DNA of 64,000 nucleotides from CAZMGV01 sp964565925 (GTDB taxonomy: Bacteria; JAGRBM01; JAHCIT01). A program made the position numbers and the translations under genes. Shown here one piece after another: positions 1 through 13,100 of this stretch. The stretch covers positions 496,001 through 560,000 of the forward strand of contig CAZMGV010000001.1 in assembly GCA_964565925.1 (NCBI GenBank), in the 5' to 3' direction. How positions within the stretch are numbered: the stretch's first letter is position 1; each line of letters opens with the position of its first letter. The notes under the pieces are model-generated. The model was not told the DNA's origin, searched no databases, and was given only the letters and a program-made list of their open reading frames with translations.

Positions 1-2
1 CC

Positions 3-1580
3 TATATTTCGGAGCTCACCGATCCGGCGACCGGACAGGTCGCCGGGTTTTCCTTCGAGATCCCCGCAACCCAGAAGTTCCCGACGCCGACCCAGTGCGA
101 ACGGCTGGGCGAGCCCGAAAACGTCTGCCAGATCGAGGGCGGGATGGTCCCGGATGAACGGGATCCGTGGCCGCTCGGATCGCCGTCATATCTCGATTGG
201 GCCGTGCTGGATCTGGACGAGATCGCCGCCGGCGGGCACAACACGGAGCGGATCGTCTTTCCGTCGGACGGTATCTCCTCCGACGACCGGGGATTCGCCC
301 TCCACCAGCTGATCACCCATCCGGGGACCAATGCGCTCGAAATACCCGCCGTCACGGCCCTGGACGGCTCGACGGCCGTTCCGCCGGTGCTGGCCGGTGC
401 GGCCCTGAAGGGACGTTACCTGCGGGAGATCATGGGCGGGGACTTCCGGCCCCGGCTTTTTGCCCGGTCCGTCGCGTTCGACAGACCTGTTGTGCTCGCG
501 TCCGGGAGCGAACCGCTGACCAACTGCGACTTCACCCGCCGGTGCCGGGGCGAGGTGTCCCTGCGCAAGACGATCCAGAAACTGGACCTTTCCAACTATC
601 CGAATCTGGTCCTCTCGGCCCATATCCGCACTTCCACCGACAAGGCCTGGTTCCGCCGTCCGTATCTGGCGAAGACCGGCGGCATGTCCTACGAACTGAA
701 AACCTCGTTCAACCCGCCTGGCCTGGCGGGCAAACCCTATGATGTCTATTCGAATGTCTCCTCGACGCCGCTCACGCGCGGCGAGCTCCGCGTGGACTAC
801 CCGCTGGTGACACTGCAGCGCAGCGACGAAAACAAGACCGCGCGCGTAGGGGTCCGGATCAGCGTCGCCCAGATCGTGAACGGCATGTTTGTCGCGGCGC
901 CCCGCTATCCCTCGGTGGCGGAGGCAAGCCTCCAGATGCTCTCCGGTAAATGCGTGGAGACCCGCAAGCCGTCCGCCGAGCAGGCGCGGGAACAGTGCCC
1001 GGGCCTTCTGCAAAAACCCGTCCGGTTTCCGCTGCGCGTTCCGGAACGCCCCGACGTCCCGAGCAACCCGTCCCGCGACGGAGCGATCGGCCTGTCTTCG
1101 GAGACCTGGACGGCCGACGGAAAGGTCACCTGGTCCGATACGGACTGGCTGAGTCTCGACCTGCAGGTGGACGGGGCGCCGGGCTTCACGGCGACCGAAC
1201 ACCTGCTGATGCGGGCGAAAGAGGCCTATCCGGACGCCGGGAAAGTGCTCCGTCTGGTCGCGACACCGCGGCTGATCGACTTCTTTTCCGTGAAGCCCGA
1301 ATCGTTCACCTACCGGCTGGAGGCGGTCCTCGTCTCGGGCGACCGCATGGACCTGACCCTCGATCCGGCCTCGCAGGTGAAAATCTCCCACGTCTCGATC
1401 CCGGCGGCCGATCTCGGCGTGAAGGACGGTTTCATCACGGTGTCGACGCCGGGGATGGCGATACTCCGGTTCTCGCACCCGAAGTTCCCCGCCATACCGG
1501 CGGAGATCGCCGTGTGGGCCCGTGAAAAAGGAAACGGCGGCTCCGCTACCGCGAGCGGAACCGCCGATCCCACGCCCTGA
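3..1580 (+). CDS. Hypothetical protein, 5'-truncated by window edge
   Basis: The reading frame is open from base 3, upstream of the first in-frame ATG at 144, so the true start lies outside the window; about 525 residues are visible. I do not recognise a family. The protein is rich in beta-strand-like stretches and has scattered Cys residues and a low-complexity Gly/Ser/Ala/Thr tail, which suggests an exported or envelope protein, but no signal peptide can be judged. It converges on the NtrC-type regulator with only 3 nt between the two stop codons. Its last codons contain the hairpin that looks like that regulator's terminator. Confidence 0.75.
   Translation, partial: YISELTDPATGQVAGFSFEIPATQKFPTPTQCERLGEPENVCQIEGGMVPDERDPWPLGSPSYLDWAVLDLDEIAAGGHNTERIVFPSDGISSDDRGFALHQLITHPGTNALEIPAVTALDGSTAVPPVLAGAALKGRYLREIMGGDFRPRLFARSVAFDRPVVLASGSEPLTNCDFTRRCRGEVSLRKTIQKLDLSNYPNLVLSAHIRTSTDKAWFRRPYLAKTGGMSYELKTSFNPPGLAGKPYDVYSNVSSTPLTRGELRVDYPLVTLQRSDENKTARVGVRISVAQIVNGMFVAAPRYPSVAEASLQMLSGKCVETRKPSAEQAREQCPGLLQKPVRFPLRVPERPDVPSNPSRDGAIGLSSETWTADGKVTWSDTDWLSLDLQVDGAPGFTATEHLLMRAKEAYPDAGKVLRLVATPRLIDFFSVKPESFTYRLEAVLVSGDRMDLTLDPASQVKISHVSIPAADLGVKDGFITVSTPGMAILRFSHPKFPAIPAEIAVWAREKGNGGSATASGTADPTP
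1524..1565 (-). terminator. Putative intrinsic terminator for the NtrC-type gene, inside the convergent CDS
   Basis: On the minus strand an 11-bp stem with one mismatch (bases 1536-1565, loop about 6 nt) is followed by a T-rich run (GTTTCCTTTTT, bases 1524-1534). It lies 19 nt beyond the stop codon of the regulator. It therefore falls inside the 3' coding end of the opposing gene, which encodes a Gly/Ser/Ala-rich tail there. Confidence 0.6.
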
Positions 1581-1583
1581 AAA

Positions 1584-3086
<1,503 letters not shown>

Positions 3087-3186
3087 GACTTGCGCTCCTT
3101 CGTGTCACCCTGTGAGCACCCTCCGGCGCCGAATCGATTCATTTAGATACATTTTGCGCTTGTTGCGCTTAAAACGTTTCTTTTTG

Positions 3187-3308
3187 AATCTATTCTATCA
3201 CTCCTAGGGACACAAGGGATAGATGGAGCAACTCGCGTACCGAACCGGCACACATCTGATTTATCAGTCCTAACATACTGATATTACTAGAATTTTAAAT
3301 CTATTCTA
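3187..3308. promoter_or_regulatory. AT-rich leader with hairpin/palindrome and an 11-bp direct repeat
   Basis: The gap between the methyltransferase stop and the regulator start is much more AT-rich than its surroundings. It holds a perfect inverted repeat, TATCAGT at 3262-3268 and ACTGATA at 3277-3283, with an 8-nt spacer. Two exact copies of AATCTATTCTA lie at 3187-3197 and 3298-3308. Position suggests the upstream control region of the NtrC-type gene. No T-tract follows the hairpin, so a terminator is less likely. The function is inferred. Confidence 0.4.
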
Positions 3309-3320
3309 AGGAGGTTTAGG

Positions 3321-4127
3321 TCAACCATTCCAGGCTATCAGACGGCTCGCACTGTATCTAAATGATACTCTTGAATCATTTCCCAACTGGATAAAGGCCC
3401 TTCGAACCGCATCCGCCTGCACGGCGGTGGCATATCCGGCCTGCACCAGAGAGTCCGCGCCCGACAGGAACAGGTCATTCAGGTAGACCAGCCACTTCTT
3501 GCGGTCCCCGGCATCCCGGCCGCTGTAGATAATCGGAAGGGGAGACGGTTCGATACGGCTGAAGCCCGCCTCCCGGCAGAGCCCTTCCAGACGCCTCCCG
3601 ATAAACGGGTCGCCTCCGGCCGACTGCTGAAACCGGTTGAACCGGTCCCACCAGTCGAGGATTTCCGGCACCGGCGGCTCGAAGGCGAGCGTGCTGTTCT
3701 CGACCTCCGTCAGGATGATCCGCCCGCCCGGTTTCACGGCCCGCTTCATCTCCCGGATAATCGCCAGCGGATCCTTCACGTGCTCAAGCAGCCAGATAGT
3801 GATGGCGCAGTCGAACGAGCCGTCCGGAAACGGCAGCCGCGCGCCGTCGCCGTGAACAAGTTTCACCGCACCGGCTGCGATCCCGTCCGCCAGATACAGA
3901 CGCGCCCGGTCCAGATGGAGTCCGGACAGATCGACGCCGGTCAGTTTCAGATGCGGCCAGCGGCCGTGCATGAGTTTCAGTTCAGCCCCGACGGCGCAGC
4001 CCACTTCAAGCAGCGTCCCGGTGGCGCGGTGATCGATCCCGCCGAATACAAACGGAGCGAGGAGTTCCGCCTGCTCGATGAGCCTGCGGAACTCCCCGTC
4101 CGAATAACCGTGAATATAGTCCGGCAT
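3321..4127 (-). CDS. Class I SAM-dependent methyltransferase
   Basis: This is a 268-residue methyltransferase of the Methyltransf_11/25 type. Motif I is LLEVGCAVGAE near residues 39-49, followed by an acidic SAM-ribose region (TGVDLS) and a post-motif III segment WLLEHVKDP. The substrate is unknown. Its ATG lies 8 nt downstream of the stop of the giant lipoprotein gene on the same strand, so the two are probably co-transcribed. A role in modifying that surface protein or a linked envelope component is possible but only suggested by position. The ribosome site is weak (GCGGGGG). Confidence 0.85.
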   Translation of the reverse strand: MPDYIHGYSDGEFRRLIEQAELLAPFVFGGIDHRATGTLLEVGCAVGAELKLMHGRWPHLKLTGVDLSGLHLDRARLYLADGIAAGAVKLVHGDGARLPFPDGSFDCAITIWLLEHVKDPLAIIREMKRAVKPGGRIILTEVENSTLAFEPPVPEILDWWDRFNRFQQSAGGDPFIGRRLEGLCREAGFSRIEPSPLPIIYSGRDAGDRKKWLVYLNDLFLSGADSLVQAGYATAVQADAVRRAFIQLGNDSRVSFRYSASRLIAWNG

Positions 4128-4135
4128 GCCCCCGC

Positions 4136-7100
4136 TTAATGCGGAAGCGTGACCAGTGCAATCTGGTCCTGCGAACCGTAGTATCCGGCACCCGTACCCG
4201 AATCCACGAGTACCCAGATCCGGACCGGTGTCTTTTCACCGTCGTTCGCGTATATGTCGAACTTCTCTATCGGAGCCGAGCCGATCGCCACCACCGGCGG
4301 CATTTCGGAAGAGTCCCAGCCCTGCAGCAGGTTACCCAGGTTCCAGCGGCCCACGAGACGCCCGCTCATGCTCATTTCGATCACGTACGGGATGTTGTTC
4401 GAGTAGACCAGCACCAGCACCGTACCAGAGGCCGTGTTCTGGGCCATCGACTTCACCTCGTCGTCGGGTCCGATCACGCTCGCCGGGATCTGGACCTTGG
4501 ACACATAGGCGCTGTTGAACGCTTCCTGGCCGATACGCATCAGCTCGTAGTTATAGCGGCCCTGCTCGATACCGATGACGACGTATTCCGGCGACCCGGT
4601 CAGGAGGTAGTAATCGCCGAGCGTCATCGCCATCGGCATTCCTGCGTCCAGATTAAACGGCGCGACAGTCAGGTTCACACCGCCCGGCGGGCCGATGAGG
4701 TCTCCGGCCGTCACGGTCGTCACGCTCTGGGGCCAGGCCGAAATCCAGGCGTCGCCTTCGCCGTCGTAACAGAGCGCGTGCATGACCTCCGAACCCACCC
4801 ACCCGCTTGGATACGCCGTCGCGCTCTGGCTGCCCTCCAGCGACCGCATGGTGCTTCCGCCGCAGGCGCCGGAGATATCGGCCTCCCAGCCCGTCGCGTA
4901 GTTATAGTGGGGATCGTACTCGTACATCCGGCTGGCCGGTGCGTCGACGAGATAGATATATGGGAACTGATGGGAACTACCGATCGGGCCGAACTCCAGA
5001 CTGGCCGGGAGGCCGGAGGTCCGTTTATTCTGGACCACAGCCGCCGCCGGAGGTTCCAGCACGAACCCGCCGTTGCCGTTGACCTGGAACGGCGCAGGCG
5101 ACGTCAGGTACGCGTAATATGTGCTGTACATGTAGTCGATCGCCGCGGCGAAGAACCTGCCCGGCACGTCGCCGAAGAAGTACCGCCCGCGCAGATCATA
5201 CTCATGATTGGAGTAATCGAAACTCGGGTTGACACTGACAAGATAGTCGTTCGGATAGACGTAGACCGACGGTTCCCCGCTGAGCGGCGACTGGAATAGC
5301 GACGGGTCGGTCGCATGTCCCGCGAACAGCGCGAACGAATTCCGGGGTCCGGAAGGTGTCACATCGACAATCGCCGGCACCAGCGCCGGAACGTGATGCG
5401 CCACGTTCGAGACGCTCACCTTGAAATCGGTATTCGAATAGCCCGCTTCCGGCCGCACCTTGAAGTCCACTTCCATCGTATGGGTGTAGGGGACCGGAGA
5501 GAGCGGGAAGGTGCCGCCGATATCGTCACAGGTGACGGTCAGCCGGTGCGGGAACGATCCTGCCTGGGTCTGGCACCCGCCCGTCACGTCGGAACCGTTG
5601 ATACGGACGCCCTTGACGTCTGCCGCAGACGGGATGCCGATCAGCGTGTAGGCCGGCCACTCGAGTTCGACCCGGTCGAAGCCCGTATCCAGGTCGGTCA
5701 GGTTCGAGGCCATCGACAGGGTCACCCACTGTTCATAGGTACCGTTCACCATCCGGCGGTTGAACTGGCCCGTCACCTGCGACTGGGCGAATCCGGAACC
5801 GGATGTTGCCACTGTACCCGGCTGGTAGAAGCCGATAGCCGGTCCCTGGACCGGGGCCTGAAGCGTGAACGTGTCGCCGGGCGCCGGGAGGATGAATTCG
5901 GCGATAGTGAACGAGTCGCCCGGACGCGGGGCGACGTCATGTATCAGGTAAGTATCGCCCGGAGCCGGAGCAGCGTCGATCGAGACGGACCCGTACCGGT
6001 AGTTCCCGATGAGACTGCTGCTGTAGATCCAGGAACCGGGTCCGCCGTGCGATGCCTCGATCGTCGACGAGGTCCCGTAATAATCGAAATATATCGACAG
6101 CCCGACATAGGTATTCTCTCCGGCCGGGAGGTCGGAATTCAGGTACGCAAAGCCGGTATTGGTATCGACAGTGGTGACATAATTAAAACGCACGAACGGG
6201 CTGCCCCCCGTTATCGTCTGCGACACGCTGTCGTAGCTGCCGATATAGTAGCAGCAGTACCCGGACAGCAGGCCGCTGGTGAACTCGATACTGTTGCCAT
6301 CGTAGAACCCGTCCTGGGCGAACAGGTCGACCGAGGAGAACTGATCGGTCGAAGGCACCGAACCGACCGTTCCCTGTTCCGACAGATAGTTGAAATCGGT
6401 CTGGAACGTAATCTGCCGGGTCGCCCCGTCGTACGCGGCGATCATCCCCGTTTCGTCCGCATAGACGCCGCTGTTCCAGGTCAGCGAGGCGCCGGCGTAT
6501 ATATCGTCTACCGTCGACAGATCGGTCGGGTTACCCGTGGCCCAGTTGCCGTACCCGCCGTCAGTCGTAATCGCATACGAAGTGAGCGCCTGGGTGGCGG
6601 AGAATCCCGTGTTATCGAACGAGAAGGTGTTCGTCGCACCGTCGTAGGTAGCGACCGGGAAACTGGATCCGTTGTAATACCCGCTCGTGAATATCAGGCC
6701 GTATCCCTGATAGGCGCCATCGACGGACGACAGGCCCGTCGGATCGGCCACGAAAGAACCGTAACCGGTCCCCAGCAGCGCCGATCCAGACGCCGTGCTG
6801 CTCTGGGCGAAGCTCACATCCGGGAATGCAGTCGCCAGGGCCGCCTGAATGACCGGATCGGTATCGGCAGCGTTCAGCGCCGACGACGACACGATAATTG
6901 CGAATGATTCGTCATAGATAGAGTCCGTCACCGACGAGAACGACGAATCCAGTATGATGTCGCACGTCGGATCACCGTCGTAGCTCACAATATCGAACTG
7001 CTGGCCCGTCAGCGGGCCCGTCGTGAACCGCAGTTTCGCGCCGCTGTATGTACCGGGAGCGTCACAGGGACCGTACTCGTTGATGACTGGCGGAATCGTC

Positions 7101-10100
7101 GTGTAGTTCGACACGGAGCTAGTCCGGGCGGCGAAATCCGGAAGGATCGAATAGTTATCCGACGCAATATCGGCGAACCGCGGATCGGCCTTGAGGGCGG
7201 CCGGGATAAAAGCGCCGAGCAGATTCCGGTCGTAGCAGTAATTAGTCGCAATATCCGTGCAGGTGATGCCGTTATTGTTGAACACGTTCTGCGAGAAGAA
7301 CGTCGTCGAGGGCAGTACCGGGACCGTGTTCTCCGAAGAGATAGCGACAACGTTCGAATAGAAAATATTGCTCCGGACGTCGAGCCCGGACGACGCATCG
7401 TCTCCGCCGATCTCCAGCGCTTTGCCCAGCTTGGCGAAGGTGTTGTTCACGATCAGGACTGAATAATCCGGTTCGGGGAACGACGCCGCCGATCCGAGTT
7501 CGGGATTGACGAGCTTGACGCCGATCACGCTGGAACCGGACTGGCCCGCAAACAGGTTGTACGCAATCACGGTGCCGTCGTATCCGCCGCTACCCATCGA
7601 CATATCGATCATCGGATAGTTGTTGTTGTTGGGATAGAACGTGTTTCCGGCGATCGTCGCTCCAGGGACATCCAGCTTGATGCCCTGGCCCGTCGGGAAC
7701 GGACGTTCGTCGATCACGTTCTTCCGGACGACCGGATTCGAGCAGTTACCAGTCAGGTCCATCGCCAGATAGGACTGGCGGGTAAACCGGTTGCCGGTAA
7801 TCTCCAGATCTCCCATATCGCAGCTGAGGCCGATTTCGAATCCGTCGACCGCGTTGCCCGGACCCAGCTTCCGGCCGGAGGCGGGCCCCGACTCTTCGAT
7901 ACTGAGTCCGATACTTCCGGGATTGGTTACGCCCATACTCTCGATAGAGTTGTTCGCGAACGTGAAGAACGGCTGGTCCGACGTGATGCGCACGCCACTT
8001 CCGCCCGTCGACGGGAGCCGGAATACGTTGTTCGCCACCCGGATATCCGGCGATCCATTGGCCTGCATCTGCAGGATCCATCCCGAAAGGTTCTGTACCT
8101 GGACATAGTTGTCCGTAAATTCCGCCTCGGAGCCGGACAGAACCACGCAATCGGCGCTCCCGCCGCACTCGATCTTGTTTTTCGTCGCGCGTACCGACGG
8201 GCCGATGAGCACGATCCCCGGTACGTCGCCGTAGCCGCCGGTCGACAGGTCATTGTCGTTCAGCCAGATCGGAGCGTTTGAATGTGACGAAATCAGCGGA
8301 TCGCCTCCGCTGGGCGTGCCCGACCAGAACCTGACCCCCTGCATGACAAAGGGACCGTCGGCGACGATGCCCATGTTGGTTCCATAAATGGCCGCCTTCC
8401 CGTATCCGAAGATCCGCAGCAGGTCGTAGTCCGTGTAGTGGAAGCTGCCGGGTCCCGTATCCGCATTCGGAAAAACGGTGGTGGGCCAGGGGAACGCGAC
8501 GTCCACGTACCCGTTGACCACAGACGGCAGATCCTCGATGCCGAACCGAAGCGTGCCCGCAGCCGCCGGCGACTGGTAATTGTCGCTTGGATCGATGACG
8601 TCGTATTCGTGGACGTCGATCTTGATCGTATAAGACGGGCGGGTAAACGGCGGTGTACCGAACGGACCGCCCAAAACAGCCGGAACGAACACCTCGATCC
8701 GCATGTCGAAAGCGTCCGAATAGATATCTTCCTGCCGCCAGTTGGTCTTCATGACGGCCGGTGCGCCCGGCGGCAGGTAACCGGGGATCTGCTCATCCAC
8801 CATGCTCCCGTATCCGTCGTACAGGCGGAACCCGACCGGGGTGCCGGCCGCGTCGGACCAGTCATACTCGATATACAGCATCTGGCCCGTGCGAACGCCC
8901 TGGACATACCACGTATCGATGTCGAGCGGCGCGTCCATGTCGCCGCTATAGGTCGCCAGCGAATCTTCGGCGTCGGAATTGGGCGTGACGTTCTGGTTGT
9001 CGCCGCCTGGCTCCGGGAAACTCCACGGGTCTTTGGGATCCGTGTAGTACGTATTCAGTTCGTCGTAATCGGAGTTGCCGTCTCCGTCGGTGTCGGCCGA
9101 CAGCGGATTCGTGCCGCCGGGCGATTCGCCGTCGCCGAAATATTCCTCATAGTCCGGAATACCGTCGTTGTCGGAATCGGTGGCCACCGGGCTGGACAGC
9201 TCGTGCAGCGTCCGTTTCGCCTTGAAGAGCATGATTTCGTTGTAGTTCGGCAGCGAAGCGAGAAGGTCCGGCGCGCCGTCCAGATCGAGATCGGCTGCAT
9301 GCACGGCCGCGATGCCCGGACCGGTATACAGCGAATTCACCTGGACAAACCCGCCCGATCCGTAACCCTGCCGGCTCGACTGGGCGAAGTAGATTTCGAT
9401 CTCGCCGTCGTATCCGGAATCGTTTCCGATGGCGACATCCTTGACGCCGTCGCCGTTCAGATCCGCCAGCTCGAAGCCGTCCGGAGCGCTTGAAGGCGTC
9501 TCCAGCACGGTCGTCGGAGAGAACCCGAAGTTCCCGCCGCCTTCATTGAGATTCAGGAAGTCGCCGCCAAAACCACCCGAGCCGAACACGAAATCGCCAG
9601 TGCCCATTCCGTCAACGGCGTTCTGGCTCGCCGCAAAGACCGCTCTTGTGTAGCTGAGATGGCGGATGAACAGGTCGGCGACCAGATCGCCGTTGAAGTC
9701 GGCGAAATCGACATCGGCATAATTATCGTTGTCATCCAGATACGGGAAGTAGATGTCGCCGATGCTGCCCGTCGGTGCGTCGAAGCCCGGAGCACACCCG
9801 GCCGGGACCTGATTCTGCGATCCGCAGACGTACATGATCTGCGCGTAATAACCATCCGACAGGAAGATGTCGTTGATACCGTCCCGGTTCAGGTCGGCCA
9901 CCTTGACGAAGGCGCCGGCCTGACCGTCTTCAAACGTGACGTCCTGGCCGAACGAACCGTCGCCCTGGTTGACGTATATGTATTCCGCATTCGCATCGAC
10001 ACTGGTGACGACGATGTCCAGACCGTTCACACCGTCCCAGTCGATGAAGTCGAAGTCGTCGCCGGCGCCGTAGGTCCAGGCGACCGAATATTCCACAGGC

Positions 10101-13100
10101 GTCGAGAATGTTCCCTGCGGAGCCCCGACCGCACAGTCGCCGGAGGGCGCCGGTGTGCCGCAGCCCCAGTGAATATAGAGCTCCAGCTCGCCATCATCCG
10201 GCGAGAACAGACTGACGATATCGAGAACCCCGTCCCCGTTCAGGTCAGCCGTACGGAGCCGGACCATCGGATCCGAGTAGGCCGCCCCGATAACTCCGGT
10301 ATCGTTAAACAGGAAATCGCCCTGGTTGGCGAACAGATGGAGTTCGGAGTAACCGGATAGATAAACGACCGCGTCCTGCAGCCCGTCGCCATTGAAATCG
10401 CCCATCACGAAATGGGTCGGAGCCGAGTCGTAACCGGTATCGATGTATACGTCGCCGCCGAAGTCGTCGTAATCGCCGGTGCCCGCACCCGGAACTTCCT
10501 GGCTGTCCGGAATGCCGTCGTCGTCACTGTCGTTGTCGAACGGCGCGAATATCCCGTCGCCATCCGGATTCTTCGGCTCGCCGAAGGCGATGATCTCGGC
10601 GCCGTCAGGCAGTCCGTCGCCGTCCCAGTCGGGGACGGTCGGATCGGTCCCGGCGTCGCGGAAGTTCGTATAAATGCCGGGGGTGGACACATCCGTCCAG
10701 GCGCCCGTTTCGGCGAACGACGGATAGTAGTCGTTGTCCGAATCCGGACCGGCGATGATGAAGCCGATACGGGAGTCGTTCGGATCGGCCGGATCGTTGC
10801 CCGTGTCGTACATCAGGTACGAGATCGCCGGACGGCCCGCGTTATCCACGGCCACGGATACGGTACTGTCCTGATTCTTGCCCCGCCGGACAATCAGCTC
10901 TTCCGGCCGCCACCAGCCGAGATCCCACGTCTGGGCGCGAGAGAGCTTGATGGTCGTGTCGAAGCTGATGCCAGGACGGCTGACAGAATCCTGGTTGATC
11001 CAGGACACAAAAACCTGACGGTTCGGTGCGGTCGCCGCGGACACCTGGGTGATATACCCGGGGTAATCCGAAACCACGTTCAGGTAGGTGTAGGAGTAAC
11101 AGTCCTCGAAGACCTCCGTCATCATCACGTCGCCCGGGGTTTCGCCGTTGTTTTCGGCCCAGAAGACGCCCCAGTTGCCATTGTCCAGAGGAAGGATGAC
11201 CGGAGCCGTGGCATAACTGCTGCCGTAAATGTTCAACGCGGTGTCTTCGTAGCCGTCACCATTCCAGGTGTTACCGTGGTCCTGGGAGCAGGTCACGTAC
11301 ACATTGCCGTCGGCACCGCCCACGAAGGCGACTGCCATTTCGCCGGCCGCGTTGATGGCGATATCCGGGCTGTAGTCGGGGTAGCTGGCGTAGTACGGAT
11401 AGCCGATCGGCAGCTCGGTCGCGGCGTAGAACGTCTGCCCGCGGTCATCCGAAAGGCCGACGCTGGTCGCCCAGTAGTCCATGAAACCCGCATTGCTCGC
11501 TGAATACGCGGTGTGGATATAGGCCACCGCGACCATCGGGCCCGAGGCGGCGACTTTGGCGTCCGTTAACTGGTGATAGTCCGAGTCCGGCGGCAACGAG
11601 CGGACATCGATGGAATCCCAGGTCTGCCCAGCATCGTAGGAGCGGTACAGCGGGATGTGCGACGAATTCGCCGGGTCCATGGACGCCACGGCAAACACGT
11701 CCTGGCTGAAGCCGGACGCGGCCAGATCCAGCTGACCGTCGAGGATGTCCCCTGACACCCAGGTATTGCCGAACGTCACACCGCCATCGGACGACGAGAC
11801 CAGCCGGGCCGTTTCAGTACCGGTGATCGCATCGTACTGGTTCATGCCGACCACGACGTGGTCGTTGTTGCCGTCTTCCCCCGGAATCCAGGCGGTCTGC
11901 GGCCGATAGAAACCGGTGTTGCTGTCGCAGGAACGAAGCGCCCACGAATCGGACGACGTCGTCGCCGCATAGGACGGCCAGGTCCAGTCGTTCGCGTCCG
12001 CAAATGCATTGTCCTCGCCGTCGGGCAACAGGTCCCCGTCGTAATCGGGATCGTAAGGATCGGTGTAATCGTATTCGTCGGCATCGCCCATGCCGTCGCC
12101 GTCGGTATCCGGATCATTGGGGTTGGCATCGTCCCAATCGGTCAGTCCGTCGAAGTCGGTATCGTCAATATTGGGATCGGAATAGTACGGATAGACGCCG
12201 CCCTGCAGATGCGGCTTGCCGATTGCCACCGTTGCCAGACCGTCCGTGAACGCCAGAAGATCGGGGAGCCCGTCGCTATTGATATTACCGGTCTGGGAGG
12301 TTTCCTCGACAACGATCCGGTAGGCCTCGCCGACACCGGTGAGCGTCACCGGAGCGCCGAAATACCCGTTCCCCCAGTCATAAGTGCCTTTGCCCGGGAG
12401 CAGCACCGGATCAGCGCCCTGGTACCCGATCAGGATGTCCGGACGCACATCGCCGGTCAGGTCTCCGGGATAATAGTCGTACCACTTCCGCCACACGGCG
12501 ATGTCGAGAATCGGATTCGCACTGGGCGGCGCGACCGGGTAGGCGCGGACGAAATTGGGGGCCGGGGATCCGTCCATCACCCCGCGGATAAACACCCACG
12601 GCTGGTAGGCGCCGCCGCCGCTATCCGCAGAGACTATCAGGTCGCCTGCATCGTCGCCATTTATGTCTGTGGCAACGGGATGCCCGAGACTCTGAAGCCC
12701 TGTCGTACCGCCATCGATAATCGGCTCCGGATCGTTCAGCGCACCGCCATACACGTAGGTGAGCAGGTATACCGTATTGGCCGTATGGTTAATCGCGATC
12801 ACATCAGACGGATTAAAGGGACCGTTCAGAGAAACGACGGACAGTTCGTCGACTGTTCCGGGCAGCGGAGTCGCCGTATCCATGGGGTCGCCGAACGCCG
12901 GGTTCTGGGAGGCGTCGTTACAGCCGGTGGGATAGACTTCCGAAATCCCGCAACCCGGCAGGAGTGTCACATAGCCGTCGAGGCGGCCCAGCACGATATC
13001 CGTGTAGCCGTCGTTATTCAGATCACTCGACGCCATCGCGGAGACACCAGGGGTCGGGCTCGAAACGATCGCCGTGATCATAACCGGAGTGCCCAGGCCG

